Assembly (NCBI RefSeq): GCF_028748105.1 | Contig: NZ_CP118168.1 | Coordinates: forward strand, 1,354,721 to 1,418,720 | Direction: 5' to 3' | Length of the DNA stretch: 64,000 bases | DNA from: Entomospira nematocerorum | GTDB lineage: Bacteria > Spirochaetota > Spirochaetia > WRBN01 | Shown: positions 43,951 through 52,580 of the stretch, one piece after another | Layout of the letters: each line of letters starts with the position of its first letter | Position numbering within the stretch: position 1 is the stretch's first letter | Notes under the pieces: generated by a model | Database searches by the model: none | The model's input: the letters and a program-made list of their open reading frames with translations, nothing else | Told to the model about the DNA's origin: nothing | Position numbers and translations under genes: made by a program

Positions 43951-44973
43951 ATGATATTTATTACTGGCGCCTCCGGACTTGTCGGCTGTGCACTCATCAT
44001 GGAGCTTTATCAACAAGGAGTGCGTAAAATAAGAGTGCTCATTAATCGTAATAATAATGTACAAACTCTCTTGGAAGAATATCCAATGCCCGATCTCGAA
44101 GTGGACTATGTCTTTGCTAACTTAGTAGATAAGGAGAGTCTCATTCGTGTAATGTCAGGAGTGACGGAGGTCTATCACCTTGCAGCATTAATCTCTATTA
44201 TTCCAGGAATTTATCCAAAACTTTATGAAACAAATGTCGTTGGTGTAGAGAATCTTATTAGTGCTGCAAGTATCGTAGGCGTTAAAAAAATTGTCCATCT
44301 CTCTTCGGTAGAAGCCATCGGATACAAAAAAGGTGAAGTTGTATTAAATGAATCTGCTGGATTCCGTCCTGATAGTGCATTTATTGAATACGGAAAAACT
44401 AAAGCTATTGGAGCTATAAAAGCCCTAGAATTGGCACGGCAGCAGAATATATCCTTAGTAATCCTTGCACCCGCTGGAATTATTGGACCCTATGACTACG
44501 CACCATCTAGACTAGGTCAATTTATTTGGGATAGTAGCAGACGAAAGCTACCCGCCTATATTGATGGAAGTTTTGATTTTGTAGATAGTCGTGATGTTGC
44601 TAGCCTGGCCTACCAAGCAATGAAGCGTGCTCCTGCTTATGAAGTCTATATTTGTAGCGGCACTCATGCCACATTAGAGCATATTATTAATATAGTTACC
44701 CACCAATCACATACAAAAAAACCACCTAAAATAGCACGTCCCCTAGCCCGAATACTTGCATTCTTCTTTGAAGTTATCTATAAGTTAGGAGGTCCACAAC
44801 CGCTTCTTACATCGGGATCTTTACGCATTACCCATGCACACATCACATATGACAGCTCTAAAGCTAAACAAGAGCTCCGGTGGAATATTCGACCACTCGA
44901 TCAAACGATTTTAGAAACATTATCTTGGTTTCAAGAACAAGCATCAAAAAATGAGATCAAAAAGCACGATTAA
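43951..44973 (+). CDS. NAD(P)-dependent epimerase/dehydratase family protein
   Basis: An extended short-chain dehydrogenase of 340 residues, closest in pattern to dihydroflavonol-4-reductase-like and 3-beta-HSD-like members. The N-terminal cofactor loop is IFITGASGLVGCAL, then VYHLAALIS, the active-site serine in VHLSSVEAIGY and the Tyr-x-x-x-Lys pair in YGKTKA. Substrate unknown; bacterial homologues act on nucleotide sugars, sterols or aldehydes. It stands alone with its own promoter and a terminator. Confidence 0.85.
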   Translation: MIFITGASGLVGCALIMELYQQGVRKIRVLINRNNNVQTLLEEYPMPDLEVDYVFANLVDKESLIRVMSGVTEVYHLAALISIIPGIYPKLYETNVVGVENLISAASIVGVKKIVHLSSVEAIGYKKGEVVLNESAGFRPDSAFIEYGKTKAIGAIKALELARQQNISLVILAPAGIIGPYDYAPSRLGQFIWDSSRRKLPAYIDGSFDFVDSRDVASLAYQAMKRAPAYEVYICSGTHATLEHIINIVTHQSHTKKPPKIARPLARILAFFFEVIYKLGGPQPLLTSGSLRITHAHITYDSSKAKQELRWNIRPLDQTILETLSWFQEQASKNEIKKHD

Positions 44974-44986
44974 GTGCTCTTTGATC
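44955..44986. terminator. Terminator between the epimerase gene and eno
   Basis: GATCAAAAAGCAC pairs with GTGCTCTTTGATC (one mismatch) around a 6-nt loop. The 5' arm lies within the last epimerase codons and the structure is between convergent genes. Confidence 0.65.
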
Positions 44987-45021
44987 TTAAATCAATATTC
45001 TAGAATATTTGTATCAAAAAT

Positions 45022-46341
45022 TTACTTTTTGTGTTTTAAATTATAGAATGCATCTCTTCCTGGATAGACTGAGATCTCTTCTGTTGCATTAAGTTCTTCT
45101 TCGATGCGAATAAGTTGGTTGTATTTTGCGATACGATCAGAACGGCTCATGGAACCAGTCTTAATCTGTCCAGCCTCAAGACCAACAACAAGATCAGCAA
45201 TAAAGCTATCTTCTGTCTCACCAGAACGGTGGGATACAACTGCTGTATATCCAGCACGTTTTGCCATCTCTACGGCTTCGATAGTTTCTGTGATCGTTCC
45301 AATTTGGTTTACCTTAATGAGAATTGAGTTACCAATTCCCTTCTCAATACCTTCTTTAAGAATCTTAGAATTGGTAACGAAGAGATCATCACCAACAACC
45401 TGAACATCCTTACCAATAGCATCAGTGAGCTTCTTCCAACCATCCCAATCACTCTCTGCAAGACCATCTTCCAGACTTATAATCGGATACTTCTTCATCC
45501 ACTCAGCCCAGTAGGCTACCATTTCATCACTGGATAATTCACGTCCATCACTCTTGCTAAAGACATATTTCTTCTTGGTCTCATCATAGAATTCCGATGC
45601 TGCAGGATCTAATGCAATCATAAAGTCTTTTCCATGACCATATGTATATCCAGCTTTTTCAATCGCCTTCATGATATACTCAGGAGCCTCTTCATTACTT
45701 TTGAGATTTGGAGCAAATCCACCTTCATCACCCACGCTTGTTGCAAGCCCTGCATCATGTAGTAAGTTCTTCAAAGAGTGAAATACTTCAGCCATCATAC
45801 GAACAGCCTCTTTTAAGCTTGATGCACCAACAGGCATAATCATAAATTCCTGGAAGTCAACGGAGTTATCTGCATGAGAACCACCATTTAACACGTTTGC
45901 CATTGGTACTGGCAGTGTACACGCATGTGCATTTCCAAGATAACGATACAACGGAATTTGTAAATAATCAGCGGCAGCACATGCTACAGCCATTGAAACA
46001 CCTAAAATAGCGTTTGCGCCAAGTTTTGCTTTATTTTCAGTTCCATCTAGACGAATCATCGCACGATCAATGGCAACTTGTTCTAGAGCATCCATACCGA
46101 TGATCTCATCAGCAATGATGTCATTAACATTATCAACAGCCTTTTGAACACCCTTTCCAAGATAGCGACTCTTATCACCATCACGAAGCTCTAAAGCCTC
46201 ACGAGTTCCTGTGCTAGCACCAGATGGTACAGCGGCACGTCCCATGCTTCCATCTTCTAAATGTACTTCTACTTCAATTGTTGGGTTACCACGAGAATCA
46301 AGAATTTCTCTGGCATGAACAAACGTAATCATACTGCTCAT
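45022..46341 (-). CDS. eno: Enolase
   Basis: Enolase converts 2-phosphoglycerate to phosphoenolpyruvate in glycolysis. The 439-residue protein has AREILDSRGNPTIEVEV, SGASTGTREALELRDGD, the catalytic Glu in VGDEGGFAPNL, magnesium ligands around ALDPAASEFY, SLEDGLAE and VGDDLFVTN, the catalytic Lys in ILIKVNQIGT and VVSHRSGETED. An AAGGAG lies about 10 nt before the ATG. Monocistronic by its surroundings. Confidence 0.97.
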   Translation of the reverse strand: MSSMITFVHAREILDSRGNPTIEVEVHLEDGSMGRAAVPSGASTGTREALELRDGDKSRYLGKGVQKAVDNVNDIIADEIIGMDALEQVAIDRAMIRLDGTENKAKLGANAILGVSMAVACAAADYLQIPLYRYLGNAHACTLPVPMANVLNGGSHADNSVDFQEFMIMPVGASSLKEAVRMMAEVFHSLKNLLHDAGLATSVGDEGGFAPNLKSNEEAPEYIMKAIEKAGYTYGHGKDFMIALDPAASEFYDETKKKYVFSKSDGRELSSDEMVAYWAEWMKKYPIISLEDGLAESDWDGWKKLTDAIGKDVQVVGDDLFVTNSKILKEGIEKGIGNSILIKVNQIGTITETIEAVEMAKRAGYTAVVSHRSGETEDSFIADLVVGLEAGQIKTGSMSRSDRIAKYNQLIRIEEELNATEEISVYPGRDAFYNLKHKK

Positions 46342-46480
46342 AAACTATAGTCTCCTTGTCAAAAAATCTAATTTATTTGACCTAAGAATAACATCTTATC
46401 TAAAAATTAGCAAGCCAAATATCTAATAAAGTAATAATTTTATACAGACAACACTTAAAATAGTATGACTGAAAATATGC

Positions 46481-46531
46481 TCCATAGTAGTCAGGCCTCG
46501 AGGATCATGCTCTTGGCCTGACTACTATGGA
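46481..46531. repeat. Perfect 17-bp inverted repeat downstream of the first GT80-like gene
   Basis: TCCATAGTAGTCAGGCC at 46481-46497 is exactly complementary to 46515-46531, with a 17-nt loop. It starts 10 bp past the stop of the GT80-like gene, so it may act as its terminator, although no clear U-tract follows. Confidence 0.7.
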
Positions 46532-46540
46532 TTTACTTAA

Positions 46541-47869
46541 CTATGCTTGATCTGGATACAATATATAACTCTTTGAATAAGGATCATAATAGTACGCGTC
46601 AAAATCATGATACGCATCCATAGAGAATACACTTCTGGTCGTTGCACCAGCAATGATGAATAAGTTAGGCCAGCTACCCCACTGATGACGCATTTTTAGA
46701 GCACCGCTCAACTCTCCAATGTGGAAACGAAACTGCTTGTCACTTGCTGTTAAAAAACTGGAAGTTGTATATCCACCCACAATTAAATCTGGATAGTGTA
46801 GCAATAGCATCTCGAAAGGGAATCGTGTATCCTGTGGAAAAATGTTTATTCCAGCTTTCTTCATCCACTCTCTAGCTGTCTTATTTCCTTCAGGTAATAC
46901 TGGATGTCCTTTGAAAAAATACGTATAATCACTACCAAAGTGGTCTAAGAGAGTCTGCATTTCTGTTTCAAAATTTTCCGAAACAACTAATCCACTCGGA
47001 GTAGAACGATAGGTGCCTGCAATGATAATTGGAGCTTTTTTCCCATTATTCGGAAATAATGTTTTAGTCATCTTTGCAACATCAAAAAACATCGATTTTT
47101 CAAAATCACTCCTTTGACTCTGGGGTAAAGATTCATAAAGCATACGATATGGCAAATTGAGAAATCGTAATCGTGTTTCAGCGATAGTAGTTCCCACATA
47201 TTCTGTCTCATCAATAAACCAAAATCGACCATCCATAACAAATCCCGCTGCAAAAGCATACCTACTAGACCATCGAGTCATTAGCGTAGGATTCAGTGTA
47301 GCTATCTCTATCATCTTTTTGACTTCAGTTACATGTGTATCGAACAATGAAGGATCCTCTCGATAAAGTGCAGTAGCTTCCGATCCATCATTCAGAATCT
47401 CCAACGTTATCTGCTCAGGAGCGATGCCTTTGCGATAAAAGTAATAAGGAACCATCCACAAAAATCCATCTGTAGCATATACTGTATACGTTGCATTAGG
47501 ATTTTCTTTGAATAACTTATCTAACCTTTGCTCAAAAGGTGTATAGGCACTCTGTAGAGTAGCACCAAGAGTGCTTCCATAATTAAGAATAATGCCATGT
47601 AGTTCAGGGTCATCTATCATTTCAATATTCGTAGGAACATACTTCATATTAAATTGGTATGGTCTATTAGTCCATACAATACTTGGTACTTCATGCATAA
47701 ACCAATGAAGACCGGAGTGTAATGCGGGAGGAGAGCCAAACAGCATATACACAGCGTAATCTGATTGGGGTTTTAAAATTTCCAGACCTCCGGTCTTAGG
47801 ATAATCTGTATATGGCTTACATCCAGCTATGATAACTACCAACATAGCTAAAATACCGATTTTTTTCAC
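46541..47869 (-). CDS. GT80 sialyltransferase-like lipoprotein
   Basis: 442 residues starting at GTG (AGGAG 8 nt upstream), with a lipoprotein signal ending IIAGC (Cys17). The body follows family GT80 sialyltransferases (Pasteurella PmST1, Photobacterium enzymes) in order: NATYTVYATDGF; ITLEILNDGSEA (family LYDDGS, the D/E-D/E-G motif; here Asn160-Asp161-Gly162); LPYRMLYESLPQSQRSDFEK; IIIAGTYRST (family FIFTGTTTW); YFFKGHP (HP motif, His322); RFPFEMLLLHYPDLIVGGYTTSSF (family ISFEVLMMTG..PDKVGG..SSLYF; Glu353, Ser370-Ser371). GT80 enzymes transfer sialic acid from CMP-sialic acid to galactosides, and the Photobacterium ones also bear a lipobox. Alignment was from memory. Family membership is likely; activity is uncertain because the first motif acid is Asn. 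A paralog follows upstream. Confidence 0.7.
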   Translation of the reverse strand: MKKIGILAMLVVIIAGCKPYTDYPKTGGLEILKPQSDYAVYMLFGSPPALHSGLHWFMHEVPSIVWTNRPYQFNMKYVPTNIEMIDDPELHGIILNYGSTLGATLQSAYTPFEQRLDKLFKENPNATYTVYATDGFLWMVPYYFYRKGIAPEQITLEILNDGSEATALYREDPSLFDTHVTEVKKMIEIATLNPTLMTRWSSRYAFAAGFVMDGRFWFIDETEYVGTTIAETRLRFLNLPYRMLYESLPQSQRSDFEKSMFFDVAKMTKTLFPNNGKKAPIIIAGTYRSTPSGLVVSENFETEMQTLLDHFGSDYTYFFKGHPVLPEGNKTAREWMKKAGINIFPQDTRFPFEMLLLHYPDLIVGGYTTSSFLTASDKQFRFHIGELSGALKMRHQWGSWPNLFIIAGATTRSVFSMDAYHDFDAYYYDPYSKSYILYPDQA

Positions 47870-47891
47870 TTAAATACTCCTATTCAAAAAT

Positions 47892-47944
47892 TTATATATA
47901 TATCATTCAAGATATTTAATTTATATATATCATTCAATATATTT
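47892..47944 (-). repeat. Two imperfect 24-bp direct repeats between the GT80-like genes
   Basis: The stretches ending at 47917 and at 47944 match at about 22 of 24 positions. Each contains TTGAAT then TATATATA on the minus strand, so they may be a duplicated promoter or operator for the 46541-47869 gene. Confidence 0.5.
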
Positions 47945-47983
47945 GGAAATGTTTAGATAAGCTAAAGCTATAGAAATTATTCT

Positions 47984-49195
47984 TTAATGAACGATATGCA
48001 TAGCAAGAGGCCACATACCTCGCTCATGGAGAGCAAGTACTGGCTGAGTTGTTAGCGAACCAAGAATGAAGCGTAGTTGATCTTTATTTGCAGTAACAAA
48101 AACAGAACTAGAATAGCCACCAACTATGAGTTGTGGATAGGCTAATAATAGTAGCTCGAAAGGAAAAGATACATTTGGTAGTGTCTCAAATCCTAGCTGC
48201 TTCATGAGTGCTTGCTCTTTTGGATTACCAGATGGAAGTTCTGGATGTCCTTTAAAAAAAAAGCGATATCCTTTCCCCATCCTACTGATAAGTTCCTTAA
48301 CATCTTGTTCAAATGTGGCAGATATCCGTCTATTACCATTACTATCCGTAGACCATGCACCAATCATAATGACTGGTATTTGACTCTCTTCAGTAGTGTA
48401 AAGAACTGCGTCAAATTCCTCTCGATTAAACTGTAGTAACCGTTCAAATTGCCTTTTTTGATCATTCGTTAGCGCATCATACAGAGTATGAAAAGGCAAA
48501 ACAAACCAATTCATATCTAAGTGTATTAAAGAATTAATGGGGAACACAGCTGTTGTATGAGGTAACCAGTACCGAACACGCGGCAGCTCTGTAGAAAAAG
48601 CGTACATATAATGATAATCCCATGTTGCTAATCGTTCACCATTTACATAAGTCGTGTGATATAATGCCCGTCTTACTTTCTGTCGTTGCAATTGATAACG
48701 TGATATTGCAGCACTTGGATCATTAATATACTGCTGATAATATAAATTTGTTGTTGCTGATCCATCACTTAATAATTCAATATCAAGGCGATCCAGTGAA
48801 ATACCAATGGAAATAAAATATTGCAGAATAGCCCATCCAGCCATAGTATCCGTGAGATATACTGTAAATCGTGCTGAAGAATCACGTGCTAATTCTTGAA
48901 TTACACGAGCCAAGTGCCCCTCTCGCAAGTAGAGATCTTCCACTTGTTGAACATGCTGTGGTAAATGAGAAAAATCAAAGTGTTCCCTCCGCTGAGCCCA
49001 TACGATAGAGGGTACATCATGCATTTGCATATGCATACTAGCATATAAAACGGGTAGACTTCCCCATAACATATAAATAGCATACTCTGTTTTTGGTGTA
49101 ATCAATTGTATAAATTGTTTTCTTTCTGGCTCTATGCTATAAATAGAGGGGATCATCATAATTGTTATGGTGATTATTAAGAGTATTCGCTTCAT
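47984..49195 (-). CDS. GT80 sialyltransferase-like exported protein
   Basis: 403 residues with a type I signal peptide (KRILLIITITIMMIPSIYS) rather than a lipobox. It is a paralog of the gene downstream and shows the same motif order: PSIVWAQRR; RFTVYLTDTMAG; IELLSDGSATTN (Ser143-Asp144-Gly145 at the D/E-D/E-G position); LPFHTLYDALTNDQKRQFE; IPVIMIGAWSTDS; FFFKGHPELPSGN (His317); FPFELLLLAYPQLIVGGYSSS (Glu347, Ser362-364). The donor in the family is CMP-sialic acid; no sialic-acid synthesis genes are in the window. It has its own promoter at 49224-49252, and 114 bp separate it from the lipoprotein paralog. Confidence 0.7.
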   Translation of the reverse strand: MKRILLIITITIMMIPSIYSIEPERKQFIQLITPKTEYAIYMLWGSLPVLYASMHMQMHDVPSIVWAQRREHFDFSHLPQHVQQVEDLYLREGHLARVIQELARDSSARFTVYLTDTMAGWAILQYFISIGISLDRLDIELLSDGSATTNLYYQQYINDPSAAISRYQLQRQKVRRALYHTTYVNGERLATWDYHYMYAFSTELPRVRYWLPHTTAVFPINSLIHLDMNWFVLPFHTLYDALTNDQKRQFERLLQFNREEFDAVLYTTEESQIPVIMIGAWSTDSNGNRRISATFEQDVKELISRMGKGYRFFFKGHPELPSGNPKEQALMKQLGFETLPNVSFPFELLLLAYPQLIVGGYSSSVFVTANKDQLRFILGSLTTQPVLALHERGMWPLAMHIVH

Positions 49196-49223
49196 TAAGG
49201 TATATTCCTTCCTATTCCCTATG

Positions 49224-49252
49224 ACTATACCATATAACTATGTTTTTCTCAA
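49224..49252 (-). promoter_or_regulatory. Promoter for the 47984-49195 gene
   Basis: On the minus strand: TTGAGA, 17-bp spacer, TATAGT, about 25 nt before the ATG. Confidence 0.65.
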
Positions 49253-49301
49253 CAAATTTATATTGATTATATAATATCCAATATAATATGAATTATTTTA
49301 C

Positions 49302-49330
49302 TTGCATGATACATTTTTTGAGTTTATAAT
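49302..49330 (+). promoter_or_regulatory. Promoter for the glycosyl hydrolase lipoprotein gene
   Basis: TTGCAT, 17-bp spacer, TATAAT, with an AAAGGAG ribosome site before the ATG at 49354. Confidence 0.7.
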
Positions 49331-49353
49331 AACCTAAAGGAGTATATAGTTTA

Positions 49354-51171
49354 ATGTATATTAAGAATCGTTTTTATGCGTATGCAACTCTCTGTTTCAT
49401 TGTCCTTGGATTATTGAGTTGTCCACAAAAACCAGCCAAACTCAATGAACTAGAGTCTGTACGAGATTTCAAGGGTATTAATCGTCAAAATCAATTGTTT
49501 TTTGGTGATACTATTGTAGAAAATCCTCACCAAAAAGGTTCATCTCCAGTAAAAATTATAAAAAATTATATTGAACCTAAAGAAATGGTTCGAGCTGTTT
49601 GGATTGGGACCATTTCCCAATTACACTATCCTCGCAAAAATCAAAATGGCACTCCCCGACTTAAATTAACAGAATTACAAACTGATTGGATAGAAATTCT
49701 CAATACTGCAGAGGAACTTAACCTCAATATGATCATTTTTCAAGTGAGTCCCATGCTAGATGCACTATATGCTTCAGCGTATCGCCCTTGGTCACAATTT
49801 ATTAATACCGAAAACAGACAGGGTGTCGCTCCTGACTGGGCCGATTCATTTGATCTTATCGCTTGGATGATTGAGCAAACGCATCAACGCGGTATGGAAT
49901 TCCACGCTTGGTTCAATCCGTATCGTGTGACTGCAGGTGGAAGCTATACTATATCTTTGGGATCTGATGGAACACTAGAAGGAGAACTCTCTGTTTTAGA
50001 TGCAAATAATTTTGCCAGACAAAATCCTGCCTCAGCCTATCTTTTTAATAAGAAGGTCTATCTTGATCCTGGCCTAGATAGTACTCTTGATCACATTGAT
50101 GCAACTATAGAGGAATTTCTTAATCTCTATGATGTAGACGCTATTCACTTTGATGACTATTTTTATCCCTATCCGATCTTTATAAACGGAGAGCGTATCG
50201 ACTTTGCACAGACATTACTTGATCGAGAATCTTTTAGATCTAATCCAAGACCATTCACCTTTATAGAAGATATTGAATCAGAAGAAAATCTGGCTAGATA
50301 CCAAATTGAAGCCACTAAGTGGCGCAATGATAATAATGACCGCATGGTACAACGCGTTAAAGCCGTGATTGATACTCATAATGCTCGAACAGGCAAAGCC
50401 GTACAATGGGGAATCAGTCCTTTTGGAATCTGGGCACATCAAGAAGAAAATCCCTTGGGATCTGCAACTCCTACGGGATCAACAGCATCATATCGTGACA
50501 TCTTCGCAGACTCTCTTAAGTGGTCTCAAGAAGAGTGGATTGACTACATAATCCCTCAAATATATTGGAATTTTGAAACCAAAGCAGCTCCTTACGCGAC
50601 ACTTGCCTACTGGTGGCAAGATGCACTTAAAGATACTAGTACACAACTCTATATTGGACATCCTAACTACAAAACAGGTGTTGCATGGAATAATTATCTT
50701 GATATCACTAATCAAATTCGCTATAATGCACAATTTCCTGCGATTCAAGGATCAGCCTTCTTTAGTTACAATGATCTTCTTTGGCAGCCCATTATCAATC
50801 AAGCAAGTATTATTCGCAACAAAGAGCTCATATCCCTACGTGATCACATGCAAACTATCACCTTGATTCCGCCAAAACCCTGGCTTGATCGAAAGGAGAC
50901 CTTACCTCTTGACTTCCTACACTTCCATAGTGAGGATCTTGCATTAACTTTCCATGATTCACTTCTAAATGATAGTCGATTCTATGTTATCTATGGAATC
51001 AATAAAGACACTACGTCTATTATTAAAGTCGTTGGACGTAATAAAGAAATTGCCAAACAACGTATTATTTTTAGCCCCATTGACCTCCTTCCATACAGTG
51101 AAATAGGTATTAGTATCAAAGATTTTTCTGGAGTTGAAAGTTCTATACAAAAAATTTCTTTAATAAATTAA
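49354..51171 (+). CDS. GHL10-family glycosyl hydrolase lipoprotein (DigH/YngK type)
   Basis: The 605-residue protein has a lipoprotein signal (YATLCFIVLGLLSC, Cys at about 23). The catalytic domain starts EMVRAVWIGTISQL and continues with LNMIIFQVSPMLDALYAS, FHAWFNPYRVT, VDAIHFDDYFYPYP and WGISPFGIWAH, the signature of GHL10 proteins such as E. coli DigH and Bacillus YngK. DigH cleaves peptidoglycan strands lacking stem peptides. The C-terminus has a small beta domain. It would act in the periplasm or at the cell surface. It is divergent from the GT80-like pair across 158 bp. Confidence 0.87.
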   Translation: MYIKNRFYAYATLCFIVLGLLSCPQKPAKLNELESVRDFKGINRQNQLFFGDTIVENPHQKGSSPVKIIKNYIEPKEMVRAVWIGTISQLHYPRKNQNGTPRLKLTELQTDWIEILNTAEELNLNMIIFQVSPMLDALYASAYRPWSQFINTENRQGVAPDWADSFDLIAWMIEQTHQRGMEFHAWFNPYRVTAGGSYTISLGSDGTLEGELSVLDANNFARQNPASAYLFNKKVYLDPGLDSTLDHIDATIEEFLNLYDVDAIHFDDYFYPYPIFINGERIDFAQTLLDRESFRSNPRPFTFIEDIESEENLARYQIEATKWRNDNNDRMVQRVKAVIDTHNARTGKAVQWGISPFGIWAHQEENPLGSATPTGSTASYRDIFADSLKWSQEEWIDYIIPQIYWNFETKAAPYATLAYWWQDALKDTSTQLYIGHPNYKTGVAWNNYLDITNQIRYNAQFPAIQGSAFFSYNDLLWQPIINQASIIRNKELISLRDHMQTITLIPPKPWLDRKETLPLDFLHFHSEDLALTFHDSLLNDSRFYVIYGINKDTTSIIKVVGRNKEIAKQRIIFSPIDLLPYSEIGISIKDFSGVESSIQKISLIN

Positions 51172-51299
51172 TTATCTTTTATATAAGGATAATAGTGATA
51201 GCAAGCTATTATCCTATTTCTCCTTGCCTATGATCTTGAAGAAATAACACTATTCTCCTATAATATGACTATAATTAGCCTATTATTAGGAGCATAGTA

Positions 51300-52484
51300 A
51301 TGATTTTAATGAGTTTTGGTTTGATTCTGATCGGAGGTCTTATTCTTGGAAAGATAAGCTCTTTAGTCAAACTTCCGCCTATACTAGGTATGATTATCGC
51401 TGGAATTATCTTGGGTCCATCCACATTGAACTGGATAGATCCATCTCTTTTAGAGCTTAGTCCTACTCTTAAAAAATTGGCACTCTTCATTATCCTGCTT
51501 CGTGCCGGTCTCAGTTTAAATGTACATGAAATTCGTCATCTCGGTGTAACCACCTTGTATCTTACCATTATCCCTGCCCTCTTTGAAATAGCAGCCTATA
51601 CATTTTTGGGGTACACAATTCTCTCTTTATCCTTATTGGAAGCTGCACTACTAGGATCTGTCATTGCTGCTGTATCTCCGGCAATTATCGTACCTCGTAT
51701 GATAGATATCCTAACTAAACCATATAATCCAAAGATTCCACAGTTACTTATCAGTGCCTCTAGTTTAGATGATATTCTCGTTATTATTATCTTTACAAGC
51801 TTACTTAGTCTGAACCTAGGAGAAAGCCTTGCAACATCGCAAGAAATCAGTCATTTACTCTTCTCCATTGTATACGGCATATTAGCCGGATGGGGAATCT
51901 CTATGTTATTTAATACAGTAAATAAACATAGATTCATTCACCAACAGACAAAATTTATTCTTCTTCTCGCAACTGTAGCAATAATAGGAACAGCTGAATA
52001 TTTACTTCCCTTTGCATTTTCTGGTCTCTTGGCCATTATGAGTTTGGGTATTACTCTTAGTCAGCAATGGAAGGAACACACAAAAAATACCTTTCAATCC
52101 CTATGGAAAGTTGCAGAAATCTGGCTATTTGTCCTTGTTGGCGCACAACTTTCCCTGACCAGTCTAGTTAATCATAGCTTTATCTTTATTCTTATCATTA
52201 TTGCCGCTCTTTTTATTCGTTTACTAGGTGTATTCCTTGCTCTACGGCGTGCCGACTTCACTAATAAGGAAAAGTTATACTGTGCATTTTCCTATATCCC
52301 TAAAGCAACAGTACAGGCATCTATTGGTTCTCTTGCCTTAGAGGCGGGACTAATCGCTGGTGAACTCATTCTTACCATAGCTATTCTTGCGATTCTCATT
52401 ACTGCGCCATTAGGAGCTTTTTTGATGGATACCTTTCGTGACTCTCTCCTCTCTTCGGATACAACCCCAACAAAGTCGGAATAA
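51300..52484 (+). CDS. Cation:proton antiporter (CPA family)
   Basis: A 394-residue membrane protein with about 12 helices. KLPPILGMIIAGIILGPSTL is the first-helix pattern of CPA1/CPA2 antiporters; LFIILLRAGLSLN and ASSLDDILVIIIF (acidic pair in the ion path) follow. Such carriers exchange Na+ or K+ for H+. There is no C-terminal RCK/TrkA-N regulatory domain. AGGAG precedes the ATG. A sodium exporter would match the sodium-driven symporters at 20.7-23.6 kb, an inference only. Confidence 0.87.
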   Translation: MILMSFGLILIGGLILGKISSLVKLPPILGMIIAGIILGPSTLNWIDPSLLELSPTLKKLALFIILLRAGLSLNVHEIRHLGVTTLYLTIIPALFEIAAYTFLGYTILSLSLLEAALLGSVIAAVSPAIIVPRMIDILTKPYNPKIPQLLISASSLDDILVIIIFTSLLSLNLGESLATSQEISHLLFSIVYGILAGWGISMLFNTVNKHRFIHQQTKFILLLATVAIIGTAEYLLPFAFSGLLAIMSLGITLSQQWKEHTKNTFQSLWKVAEIWLFVLVGAQLSLTSLVNHSFIFILIIIAALFIRLLGVFLALRRADFTNKEKLYCAFSYIPKATVQASIGSLALEAGLIAGELILTIAILAILITAPLGAFLMDTFRDSLLSSDTTPTKSE

Positions 52485-52493
52485 GCAGATAAA

Positions 52494-52533
52494 AACAGAG
52501 AAGAAGTGTTTTGGGGCATACCTCTTCTCTGTT
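52494..52533. terminator. Terminator between the antiporter and VOC genes
   Basis: AACAGAGAAGA and its exact complement (11 bp) around an 18-nt loop, between convergent genes. The U-tract is weak. Confidence 0.55.
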
Positions 52534-52580
52534 ATATAATTATCGATATATGTAATCACTGTTCTACTATGTTATACGGG

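Noticed and set aside
43738..44064. Minus-strand frame at the start of the epimerase gene
   Set aside because: It overlaps the epimerase promoter and N-terminus; no ribosome site and no recognisable protein.
45104..45403. Plus-strand frames opposite eno
   Set aside because: Eno is highly conserved on the minus strand, and the antisense frames follow from its codon use.
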